Position numbers and translations under genes: made by a program. From JARBAK01 sp034472185 (GTDB lineage Bacteria; Pseudomonadota; Alphaproteobacteria; Rickettsiales; Midichloriaceae): a stretch of 64,000 bases of DNA. Location of the stretch: assembly GCA_034472185.1 (NCBI GenBank), contig JARBAK010000001.1:310001-374000 (forward strand). Reading direction: 5' to 3'. Shown here one piece after another: positions 26,449 through 35,661 of the stretch; position 1 is the stretch's first letter; the number at the start of each line of letters is the position of its first letter. Below the pieces are notes generated by a model, which was not told the origin of the DNA, ran no database searches, and worked only from the letters and a program-made list of their open reading frames with translations.

Positions 26449-29400
26449 ATGTTTTTGCACAATATTTCGAAAGGAAAGGCTGTTTTATATAACCACTTAT
26501 CATTTATAATACAGATTTTAGTACAATTAGGCATTATGATCTTTTATAAATTCATATGTTATATAGCTGAAATGGTTCAAAAGAGGACAACACATATTGT
26601 CCTTGGCGGTGTATTCGCAATCACTCTATTAGGACTACACCAAACATATGCAGATATTTCCCCGTTATATCGAGACTGTATATACGCGGAGCAGATGTCA
26701 GGAGATTTGCCAACTTTCATAACAATCCGCCCTTTAGGCGTACAGTGCTTCAATAGATGTCAATCAGCATGTAAAACAGCCTTTGAAGCTCTATATTATG
26801 GAGAGGGCCAAAGTGCGTCTACTAGCACTAATACTACTGATCCCGCTACAGTTAATCAGCAAATGCTGTTAAATTATAGCATCAACATGGATATATATGA
26901 CCAATGTATCAAAAGCTGTCAGCAAAGTGTTACTTTCTCAGCCATAGGTTATCAATACACATATAGCGCACACAATGACCAAGGTAACTCTCCGCGATTA
27001 TATGATCCAACCACAGATGGCGTGCAATTGACTAATACTACTATATGCCCAACAGGAAATAGTATCTATTCAGCAGATTATGCTTTCATTAACACAGGTA
27101 CAAAGTTTGAAAGTAATACAAAAGTTGGCCAATCTAATCTATCCAATCCTCACTACACAAACTTATATCTCATACCATATATCGCTAACACAGTAACAAA
27201 TCCAGACTCTCTAGAGTTAGAAGAGCCCAATACGATTTATACATGCGGATTTCAGACAGTATATAATTACGCTGGAGATACAGGCTCCTTATCACCTAAT
27301 ATATTTATAGCCGATGGTGACTCACTAAGTCTTTCTTATGCAGATATCAACAGGGGATTGGCAGAATATTACAGAATAACGTTGGGAACAGCATATGAAG
27401 GCAGTGCACTATCAGTCTCAACTACAACTTTACAAGGTGATTTACTACAAACTCCTCCCATAGCTGATCTCACTAGAGAGCAAATACAACATCTTAGTAC
27501 TTCTGCTAAAGCATCTTTACAACAAGAAACTACACAGATTATAGAAAACAACACTAAGCTAAGCCCCGTGTTGGGACTTAGCTCACGCTTAACAATTGGA
27601 ACATCGCCTAAAATCTTTTTAGAACAATCCGTACTAGGAGCGTTAAAGTATGTCGATAAAAATTTATATACAGGTTACCGTATACAGCATTTTACAGGGC
27701 AATTATCAGGCTTTTCTAATATACCAGTACCGCTCGTAATAGGAGGCCTTAGCGATAAAAATCTGACTTTATCATGGAAGGGATGTAAACATACAAATGG
27801 CGAAAACTTGCAATACGTAGTAGTGCCTACAGTAGTCACTACAAATTCTGCCGTTTTATATACAGTATTAACGGGATACTATGCCCGTTCTAAAGGTATC
27901 AAAGATACACTGTGGACAGATGTAGAGTGGCCAACTAACTCAAAAGAAAGAGTTGCAAAACTAAAAAAAGAAAACCTCGCAGCATCTCTTGCGAATGCTG
28001 CTAATCTATTCGCTGACTTTGTACCACAGAAAGATAGCGCCAATATTGCTAAAGATGGAATACTTTTTTTAAGAATCAAGGCAGAAGATGAAGAAACCAC
28101 ATACTCAGGAAGATCCAGCGATAGATATAATACTACAGGAAGGTATGACATAGTCGTACAACCAGAACCAATAAAATGCGGTTCGGGGAACATATTTACA
28201 GCAGCCATAGTAAATTACAGAGATATACTATTCGGAACTAGCGGCACTTCCGCTCCAACAGGAGGTGTATTAAAAGCCGTTTTCCAGAATACAGTAGGAA
28301 ATCCCACATTTCAAAATATCGTACGTATGCTGCTGGTAATATATATAGCATATATGGGCATATGTTTTATGGCAGGAATATCTTCTATAACACAGAGGGA
28401 AGCAGTCACTAGAACATTCAAGATAGGGGTGGTTGTAACGTTGTTATCTCCTACAAGCTGGAATTTTTTCAACACCTATCTCTTTAATATTTTTGTAAAC
28501 GGTATGGACGACCTAATTACTAGGATTGTTTTTTCAGCAGCCGATCTAAATACACTTGTGGATAATTGGGTATGCACGCAAGCAGGTGAAGAACGGACAG
28601 CTATTCAGCCAGTCTTTGCATTATTCAGTGACGTATTAACAAAAATGTTTTCCCATATAGTATGGACAAGAATTTTAGCACTGTTAGCAAACGGCCTAGT
28701 AGGATTTATGCTAGGCATTGCATTGTTAATTGGCGTTGTTTTATATGCTATATGTCTAATCAAGGTATTTATTACTTATGTTCTATGCCTCTTCGCTATT
28801 ACTATACTATTAATGCTCGCACCCCTATTCCTTTGCTTTATACTATTTAATTATACAAAACAGCTCTTCGACATGTGGATAAAGCAGCTAATATCATTTG
28901 CTCTACAACCCGTAGTACTATTCGCTTCTCTAAGTTTCTTTTTAAAAATGCTTCTCGCAATGTCTAAACTTGCGTTGCATTTCTCTATTTGTAAAATTTG
29001 TTGGCTACAACTAAATGTGTTCTTCTTTAAGATCTGTCTGATTCACGCATATGCACCGGTGTATTTTATGCACTCTGGTAGCAGCTTCTCTGCTTCTATC
29101 ACATACTTAGCAGGGGTTTTTGCCTTTTTACTAATAGCTCAAAGCATGTATTTTTTCTGTAGTTTTGTAGTAAGTATGACAAACACACTCGTTTCATTCG
29201 GCACACAAGCAGCAACTAACATAGGATCTCCACTTACAATAACCAAGCAAGGTATAGGAGCTATCAGCCGCGCATATAATGTGTTTACAATACCAGCAGA
29301 TTTGCTGGGTGTTGACACACAAAGTAGAAAAATAAAGAGAGATAAAGAAATGCAACAAAAAAAACTCAAAGAATCTACTCAGACAAGCGGAACATCACAA

Positions 29401-29457
29401 AACCAAAAGGAAAAAGATAATACTGTACGGAGGGGGGATTCACATCTCAATCAATGA
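26449..29457 (+). CDS. virB6: Large VirB6-family T4SS protein (third of four)
   Basis: A 1002-residue VirB6-type protein. An in-frame ATG at 26572 would place the hydrophobic signal (HIVLGGVFAITLLGL) near the N-terminus and may be the true start. The ectodomain of about 600 residues includes paired cysteines (CFNRCQSAC, CIKSCQQ). The membrane core starts near residue 624 (IVRMLLVIYIAYMG) with LLMLAPLFLCFILFNYTK; a charged Gln/Lys tail follows. It is clearly more divergent than the first two copies. Confidence 0.87.
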   Translation: MFLHNISKGKAVLYNHLSFIIQILVQLGIMIFYKFICYIAEMVQKRTTHIVLGGVFAITLLGLHQTYADISPLYRDCIYAEQMSGDLPTFITIRPLGVQCFNRCQSACKTAFEALYYGEGQSASTSTNTTDPATVNQQMLLNYSINMDIYDQCIKSCQQSVTFSAIGYQYTYSAHNDQGNSPRLYDPTTDGVQLTNTTICPTGNSIYSADYAFINTGTKFESNTKVGQSNLSNPHYTNLYLIPYIANTVTNPDSLELEEPNTIYTCGFQTVYNYAGDTGSLSPNIFIADGDSLSLSYADINRGLAEYYRITLGTAYEGSALSVSTTTLQGDLLQTPPIADLTREQIQHLSTSAKASLQQETTQIIENNTKLSPVLGLSSRLTIGTSPKIFLEQSVLGALKYVDKNLYTGYRIQHFTGQLSGFSNIPVPLVIGGLSDKNLTLSWKGCKHTNGENLQYVVVPTVVTTNSAVLYTVLTGYYARSKGIKDTLWTDVEWPTNSKERVAKLKKENLAASLANAANLFADFVPQKDSANIAKDGILFLRIKAEDEETTYSGRSSDRYNTTGRYDIVVQPEPIKCGSGNIFTAAIVNYRDILFGTSGTSAPTGGVLKAVFQNTVGNPTFQNIVRMLLVIYIAYMGICFMAGISSITQREAVTRTFKIGVVVTLLSPTSWNFFNTYLFNIFVNGMDDLITRIVFSAADLNTLVDNWVCTQAGEERTAIQPVFALFSDVLTKMFSHIVWTRILALLANGLVGFMLGIALLIGVVLYAICLIKVFITYVLCLFAITILLMLAPLFLCFILFNYTKQLFDMWIKQLISFALQPVVLFASLSFFLKMLLAMSKLALHFSICKICWLQLNVFFFKICLIHAYAPVYFMHSGSSFSASITYLAGVFAFLLIAQSMYFFCSFVVSMTNTLVSFGTQAATNIGSPLTITKQGIGAISRAYNVFTIPADLLGVDTQSRKIKRDKEMQQKKLKESTQTSGTSQNQKEKDNTVRRGDSHLNQ

Positions 29458-29754
29458 AGTTTATCAATGTAAAGTTTAATAGGTATAGCACAGCTCACAT
29501 CATTATATCTTCGAATATATAGCTATAATTGTAGACTTTTTATTCGTATAAAATTCTATCTCCCTTACTTTTAGAGTCTGTACATCTAATAATATGAAAG
29601 TGACTCGTCAATCACTTTTACCTCAGTAAAGTCACATCTGATAATAAATAATATTATCATTTAGAATTTTTCAAACAAGATATATACAACTTATAGTATA
29701 TCTGTGTATCCTATGCGATAGTGATTATAAAAATCCCTGAATATAAAAGGGAAA
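29458..29754. other. 297-base gap inside the virB6 array, with hairpins
   Basis: No gene is visible in this A/T-rich gap, which is the only long one in the T4SS block. It holds a 7-bp hairpin at 29597-29618 (AAAGTGA/TCACTTT, 8-base loop, then TTTT overlapping the stem) and a weaker all-A/T 7-bp hairpin from about 29639. These could end part of the upstream transcript and leave room for a separate promoter for the fourth virB6. Confidence 0.4.
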
Positions 29755-32019
29755 ATGCAGCAGTTATATAAAACTTTTTTAAAAACTATATGTACGAGCT
29801 TGCTCCTTTTTCTATTAGTAGGTTGCGATTGCGAAGGAGTAGACAGCCCATGTTACAGTGCTAACGATCTAGGTACTGGAGGATCAATAGAAATTGAAGC
29901 AAATTTAGCTCAAGGTAGCAGTAAGCTTCTTGTGGACGGGGCAACTTCCTCTCAAATATCTGCATGGACCTACACAGGCTTTCAAACAGTCGGCAAAGTT
30001 GTGGGGGAGGGAGGCGCATACACGACTATACCCATATCCGGATCTATTAGCGGAAATTGGCAACCGTGGGGACTTCAGGGTGAATCAAAGCCTTCAGCAT
30101 GTATACAAACACAATGCAGCCAATACGATTCCACATGCCTTAACAATAAAACAGCCTTAGGACTTGGAAAAGGGTTGGGAGGTATAAACGTAGAGCCAAC
30201 AGCAGATAATTTAGGATGCTTCCTTTCTTCTGGTATAGGCTTATACGGGTTAATTTCAATTAATGGAGATGACCCTAACGAAACAGCTGAAATAGCAGCA
30301 AACCCTCCACCTAATCAATTTTATACATTCCATTTTTATAATTTTATACCAATAAGCACTTCATTGGCCCCACCCCCCTCTGGAGTAACACTCTCAGAAA
30401 CTGCTTTCACAGTAGGAAGTCTAATATCATGTACTCCAACAAATAACGATCTCCCTAATCCACGATATAAATGTACCCCTTCAAATAGCACAACTGCTGC
30501 AGGCACAGCAATCCCTTCGGGCAATCTCTACGTTAAAATATTAGATTCGTACTATAGCGATAACACTGGATCGTACATAGTTACTTTCTCAAATGGAGTG
30601 TATAAAATGGGTTTTATTGAAAAAGCCTTTTCAATCTTTACTACCCAAATGAAGGAAGTAACGCAATATCTTCTGGGGGGTATGTTGCAAGATTTACGTT
30701 TCACTGCTTTGATAAGGGTATTGCTCATCCTATACGTAACGCTCACTGGCGTGTTTTTCTTATTTGGAATAACCAAAATGAACCAAGGAGAGTTACTTAT
30801 TCAACTTTTTAAAGTAGGATTAATCGCTACACTTCTTACTAATAGCATCACTGCATATAATTTTTTTAATACTTATTTGATCTCTTGGTTCCAAGGCATA
30901 GCTGAAGCTTTCTCTAAAATTCTGATGGAGGCACTCTTTGCTCAAGGGCAGGAACATTCCCCTACAAATGCAGCAGAAGTAGCAGCATCTGTAGGAGGCT
31001 ATTTAGCTGTATTTGATGTGGTCATTGACCAAATAGTCTCTAAAGCCCTCAATGTCAAAATCTGGAGCCTCCTTTTCACAAAATATATCTATTTTATCTT
31101 TCTACTTTATATCCTAATATTTATACTCTTAGTAACTATATTTGAAGCAATAATGCTATATTTAACCGCTCTTTTCCAAATTACTCTACTAACGATTATT
31201 TTTCCTATCTTCATAGTGATGATTTTGTTTAAACTAACATCTCCTATGTTTCAAAATTGGCTAAAAAGCCTAATAAGCAGTGGACTAATAATCATACTAA
31301 CAACCGCTACGGTAGGGTTAATGCTACGTATTGTAGAGCAAACACTAGAAGGGCTTTTAATGTACAAGGTTTGTTGGCAATGGATCGTAGGTTGGGCAAG
31401 ATTTTGTCTTGGTATTCTTTTCTGGTATCCAGAAAGCATGGGAGAAGTCAAAAGTGCTCTAGATATAGGAACTTATTTCAGTGTCTTATTCGCGTGCATA
31501 ATACTGCAGCTATTTTTAAAACAAATTCCCTCTTTAGCTGACTCTCTAAGTAATGCTCTCTTTTCTCCAAGCAGTACGTTAGCACAAAGTATCGGAATGC
31601 CATCAGATATGATTAGTAATACAATAGGACAGTTACGCAGCTTCAATGTTAAATATGGGTTAGGAAAGCTAACTGGCAAAGTAACTCATACTGACGAAGA
31701 AATAGCTAAAGGAGGAATATGGAATAAGGTTGTAAGGGGGGTAGGACAACTGCTCGATGCAAAAGCAATCTTAGGTAAGGGATATGATAAGGGGACTAAA
31801 AAACTAGAACAAATAGAACAAAGATTCGGAGCAGGTTCATCAAAGATACATCAACCATCACCTCCACCTAATCAGCAAGAGAAGAGTGCCGTCAGTAAGC
31901 AACCATCCCCTCAAGTTAAAAGCGCCTCCAAGAGAGCAAAAGAAGCTATACAAGAAAAGCAGCAAATAAAAAATCCAATAAAAAATTCAGAAAATCCCGG
32001 TAATATAAACCGACAATAA
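29755..32019 (+). CDS. virB6: VirB6-family T4SS protein with lipoprotein-type signal (fourth of four)
   Basis: A 754-residue VirB6 homologue, the shortest of the four. The N-terminus reads as a lipoprotein signal (hydrophobic core then LLVGC, cysteine at about residue 24), so the ectodomain may be membrane-anchored by lipid. The ectodomain is Gly/Ser/Pro-rich. The membrane core starts near residue 316 (IRVLLILYVTLTGVFFLF) and resembles the third copy (NTYLISWFQGI, IFPIFIVMILF). The tail from about 660 is Lys/Gln/Pro-rich and probably cytoplasmic. Confidence 0.87.
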   Translation: MQQLYKTFLKTICTSLLLFLLVGCDCEGVDSPCYSANDLGTGGSIEIEANLAQGSSKLLVDGATSSQISAWTYTGFQTVGKVVGEGGAYTTIPISGSISGNWQPWGLQGESKPSACIQTQCSQYDSTCLNNKTALGLGKGLGGINVEPTADNLGCFLSSGIGLYGLISINGDDPNETAEIAANPPPNQFYTFHFYNFIPISTSLAPPPSGVTLSETAFTVGSLISCTPTNNDLPNPRYKCTPSNSTTAAGTAIPSGNLYVKILDSYYSDNTGSYIVTFSNGVYKMGFIEKAFSIFTTQMKEVTQYLLGGMLQDLRFTALIRVLLILYVTLTGVFFLFGITKMNQGELLIQLFKVGLIATLLTNSITAYNFFNTYLISWFQGIAEAFSKILMEALFAQGQEHSPTNAAEVAASVGGYLAVFDVVIDQIVSKALNVKIWSLLFTKYIYFIFLLYILIFILLVTIFEAIMLYLTALFQITLLTIIFPIFIVMILFKLTSPMFQNWLKSLISSGLIIILTTATVGLMLRIVEQTLEGLLMYKVCWQWIVGWARFCLGILFWYPESMGEVKSALDIGTYFSVLFACIILQLFLKQIPSLADSLSNALFSPSSTLAQSIGMPSDMISNTIGQLRSFNVKYGLGKLTGKVTHTDEEIAKGGIWNKVVRGVGQLLDAKAILGKGYDKGTKKLEQIEQRFGAGSSKIHQPSPPPNQQEKSAVSKQPSPQVKSASKRAKEAIQEKQQIKNPIKNSENPGNINRQ

Positions 32020-32038
32020 CGGGGGGTAGTATTGGTAA

Positions 32039-33067
32039 TTAGAAAGCAATAAGTTTTTGTACTATTTGCACGACATTTAGAGCCATTCCTTTATACATAT
32101 TATCTGCTACGAGCCACATATTAAGACCATTAATTGAGCTGTAATCTTTTCTTACCTTAGAAACAAATACCGCAGGAATCCCAACACACTCACTCAGAGT
32201 TGTATATATATCGTTCGAAGATGCATCTGAAAGAATAACAGAAGGCGCCAAAGCTAATATTTCCTTAGCAATCTCTTGAGATACAGCAGATTCGAATTCA
32301 ATATTTAAAGAAACACCATGCCCTACAAAAGTAGGTACCATCACACATGTAGCCGTTACAGCGATATCATATCCAAAGACTTTCGGCAACTCATGTGCAA
32401 TACTAAGCTCTTCTTCAGTATAACCATCTTCGTCGAATTGCCCTATCTGAGGTATCAAATTAAAAACAATAGGATGAGGCAATACACGTGCCTCCAAAAC
32501 ACCTCCAAAAAACCTTTCCCTAGTCTGGTTATAAAGCTCATCCATAGCTTCTTTACCATTAGAAGAAACAGACTGATATGTAGAAACTACTACTCTCTTA
32601 ATCCGTGCATAATCATGCAAGGGCTTTAAAGCTATGGCTATCTGCGTGACTATACTATTAGGACTAGCAATGATTCCTAATTTACAGATTCCATTTTTAT
32701 CCCAATTTACCTCAGACACAATCAATGGCACGTCTACATCCAAATTAAAGTGCGATGAACAATCTACAACTACTCCCCCACTTTGTTGCACAATATCAAC
32801 AATATATTTGGCTGCTAGCCTAGGCCCTGCAGCAAATATGGTAATATCAACTTCTCTAAAATCAAACCCTTCAAGCGAAACAACTCTCAATAACTCTTTA
32901 CCAAAAGCCAAAGTTTTCCCTTGCGATTTCTTTGAAGCTATAAGAGCTATTGTATTCACGGGAAAATGATACTCCTCTAACGCCCTTACTATTTCTCTAC
33001 CTATTCTGCCAGTAGCTCCTATCACTGCAATGTTATATCTGCTTTTTTGAAGCAAAGGACATGTCAT
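32039..33067 (-). CDS. asd: Aspartate-semialdehyde dehydrogenase homologue with substituted active site
   Basis: Asd reduces aspartyl phosphate to the semialdehyde for diaminopimelate, lysine and threonine synthesis. The 342-residue sequence is colinear with the family: NADP motif GATGRIGRE (residues 17-25), VSTYQSVS (161-168), GKEAMDEL, NGLNMWLVADN. But the catalytic cysteine of the NPNC motif is S138, the arginine of SSAFRMD is N108, and the arginine of TCVRVP is M243; the histidine of VGH (H250) remains. I confirmed these codons in the DNA. The fold is probably kept while activity is lost or altered. Confidence 0.82.
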   Translation of the reverse strand: MTCPLLQKSRYNIAVIGATGRIGREIVRALEEYHFPVNTIALIASKKSQGKTLAFGKELLRVVSLEGFDFREVDITIFAAGPRLAAKYIVDIVQQSGGVVVDCSSHFNLDVDVPLIVSEVNWDKNGICKLGIIASPNSIVTQIAIALKPLHDYARIKRVVVSTYQSVSSNGKEAMDELYNQTRERFFGGVLEARVLPHPIVFNLIPQIGQFDEDGYTEEELSIAHELPKVFGYDIAVTATCVMVPTFVGHGVSLNIEFESAVSQEIAKEILALAPSVILSDASSNDIYTTLSECVGIPAVFVSKVRKDYSSINGLNMWLVADNMYKGMALNVVQIVQKLIAF

Positions 33068-33080
33068 GTTTTATCAATAC

Positions 33081-35633
33081 TCATGATTTAAAAACAACTT
33101 TAATTTTATAACCGCCAGATTCTGGAATAAGTACCTGTACAGAATCTTCGTTCGCTAATGTATCCTCTTTTATCAGAGAAGAGTCACTCTGAACTATAGC
33201 TTCACAATTCACAGCATTTTTAAGATCAGTAAGAGCAGAATTAGACAAGTACACAGCTTGTTTATTTGTTATACAAATCTCGACAAAATCAAGCTCAGCA
33301 TTTAAAGATAGGTTTTTAGCAGACTTCGCCTTCCTAATAAGACCTAATAATTTCACAAGTACTACTCCTTCAGCTTTAGCCCGTTCAACATATACTAAAT
33401 TCTCAAGCTTCGGCCACATATACCTACTATGTATAGAACGAAAGCCCCAGGTCTCTCCCATTAATTGGCTCTTTATCTCTCCTAAAGCCGTAAACAAAGC
33501 CTCAGTAGTGTGAGGAATAAAAGGAGCGAACAAACGTAATAATGTATCTAAACACCAATATAAGGTTAAAGCAGCACTCTGGCCCTTAGAATCAGATACG
33601 CACTCATATAAGCGTATTTTTACTATCTCTAAATAATTATCACATAAATCATTCCAAAAGAAATCTTCTGCTACCACACGCGCTTCACAATATTCAAAGC
33701 GCTCAAAAGCCATAGTAACATCTCTAGTAGTTTCATAAAGCCTTGATAAAAGCCACAAATCTACATACTCTGTCAGATGTCCACTATTATAACATTCAAG
33801 CACCGTCTTAAGCGAAGAAGCCTCCTTCGCACTATCCACCTCTGCTTTTATCTTTTTCACATGAATAAAACAAAACTTAGCAGCATTTAATAGCTTCGTG
33901 ATAAACTTATTCCCCGTCTTAAATACTTCCTCTGAATATACAACATCAGCACCTGGTCTGAAGCTTGAAGACCAATAGCGAACAACATCAGCACCTTTCT
34001 CTTTAATAAGAACCTCAGGAGTGACTGTATTACCTTTAGACTTACTCATTTTGGTTTTATCAGCAGCAAGACACCACCCATTAATCATCAGATGCTTCCA
34101 AGGAATAGTATTTTCGTGATACAAAGCTTTTACAATAGTAGCAAAAGCCCAAGTTCTAATAATATCATGGCCTTGAGGGCGTAAATCAAACGGGAATAAC
34201 TTCTTATGCAAATCACCATCTATTGCTAAATCTGCGCTAATTCCTAAACTAGATAATTGCGGACTGATAGCACTAGTCGCCCATGTGTCTATAATATCTC
34301 TATCTCCTTCAACTTCGTATTTTGTATAACCTTTGGGCAAATCCACCAAAGGATCTACAGGTAATTGGTCTACTTCCGCCATTATAATCTTACCCTCTTC
34401 TCCCTTTCGACGAGAATACCAAACCGGGAATTGCACTCCAGAAAATCTTTGCCTCGATATACACCACTCCTGATTTAAGCCATTAATCCAGTTATCAAGT
34501 CTAACTTTCATATGTTCTGGATGCCAACAACATCTACTAGCCATATCTAAGATCTTCTTCTTATGATCTAATATATCTATGTACCATTGCTCAGTACTGA
34601 CAATTTCAAGTGGTGCGCCTGATCTCTCTCCGCATTTTACATACTGCTTAACTTCTTCTTGTCTCCCTAACAACTGCATCCCGCCTAATGCCTTTAGCAT
34701 CTGCTCACGAGCCTCCTCTACTCTCATACCGTCTAAAAAGTCTGCATTCTTCATTTTACCATCCAAAGTGATGCAGTCTAAAATATCAAGTTTGTATTTC
34801 CGCCACCAAAAAATGTCTTGAATATCGCCAAATGTACAGCACATTACCAAACCAGTACCTTTTTCTGGGTCCACATCAGGATCGGCAATAATACGCACTT
34901 TTTTACCAAATATAGGGGTAATCGCATATTCTTCTTCCAATGCAGCATATCTTAAATCATCTGGATGATAAAAAAGAGCTACACATGCAGGAATAAGCTC
35001 AGGACGCGTCGTAGCAATAAATAAAGCACCTCCAAACTCCTTTTCAAATCTTACCTCACTCATTAACCCCGCCCTTCCCTTATCTTCTATCTCTGTCTGA
35101 GCTAAGGCCGTCCTGTCTACCGTATCCCAAAAAACAGGTCCAAGTCTTCTATGTATATATCCCTTTCTATATAAATCTATGAACGACATTTGAGAAAGTT
35201 TACGAGAACGGGCACTTATTGTCTGATATTCAAACTTCCAATCTACACTAAGCGCAAGAGACTTAAACAACCGCCTGAAATCCTCCTCCGCGTTCTGTAC
35301 TACATCTTGACAAACTTTGATAAATTCATCTCTTGGAATATCTACTCCCCTTATCCCTTTTATTTTTTCGACAAATCGCTCTGTAGGAAGGCCATTATCG
35401 TCAAATCCTATGGGATAGAAAACATTCTTACCAGACATACGCTGATATCGCGCAATAAAATCAGTTTGCACATAACAAAATACGTGCCCCATATGCAAAA
35501 GTCCAGAAACAGTCGGGGGAGGAGTGTCTATGGAAAATGTATGAGAACGTGGTTCAGCTGCATTCCAAGAATACACGCCACTTTTGTGCCAACGCTCCTG
35601 TAACTTCAATTCTTCCAATTGGCCAATTTTCAT
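33081..35633 (-). CDS. valS: Valyl-tRNA synthetase, archaeal type
   Basis: A class I synthetase that charges tRNA-Val. The 850-residue protein has HMGH in PPPTVSGLLHMGH near residue 45, an editing domain (ATTRPE), the NQEWCISRQR motif and KMSKSKGN. The opening (KLQERWHKSGVYSW) and the short C-terminus without a long coiled-coil arm match the archaeal-type ValRS that Rickettsiales are known to carry instead of the bacterial form. It is 13 bases from asd; an alphaproteobacterial popZ partner is not adjacent here. Confidence 0.95.
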   Translation of the reverse strand: MKIGQLEELKLQERWHKSGVYSWNAAEPRSHTFSIDTPPPTVSGLLHMGHVFCYVQTDFIARYQRMSGKNVFYPIGFDDNGLPTERFVEKIKGIRGVDIPRDEFIKVCQDVVQNAEEDFRRLFKSLALSVDWKFEYQTISARSRKLSQMSFIDLYRKGYIHRRLGPVFWDTVDRTALAQTEIEDKGRAGLMSEVRFEKEFGGALFIATTRPELIPACVALFYHPDDLRYAALEEEYAITPIFGKKVRIIADPDVDPEKGTGLVMCCTFGDIQDIFWWRKYKLDILDCITLDGKMKNADFLDGMRVEEAREQMLKALGGMQLLGRQEEVKQYVKCGERSGAPLEIVSTEQWYIDILDHKKKILDMASRCCWHPEHMKVRLDNWINGLNQEWCISRQRFSGVQFPVWYSRRKGEEGKIIMAEVDQLPVDPLVDLPKGYTKYEVEGDRDIIDTWATSAISPQLSSLGISADLAIDGDLHKKLFPFDLRPQGHDIIRTWAFATIVKALYHENTIPWKHLMINGWCLAADKTKMSKSKGNTVTPEVLIKEKGADVVRYWSSSFRPGADVVYSEEVFKTGNKFITKLLNAAKFCFIHVKKIKAEVDSAKEASSLKTVLECYNSGHLTEYVDLWLLSRLYETTRDVTMAFERFEYCEARVVAEDFFWNDLCDNYLEIVKIRLYECVSDSKGQSAALTLYWCLDTLLRLFAPFIPHTTEALFTALGEIKSQLMGETWGFRSIHSRYMWPKLENLVYVERAKAEGVVLVKLLGLIRKAKSAKNLSLNAELDFVEICITNKQAVYLSNSALTDLKNAVNCEAIVQSDSSLIKEDTLANEDSVQVLIPESGGYKIKVVFKS

Positions 35634-35661
35634 AAAATACTCCTAGTTTAAAAAAAACACG

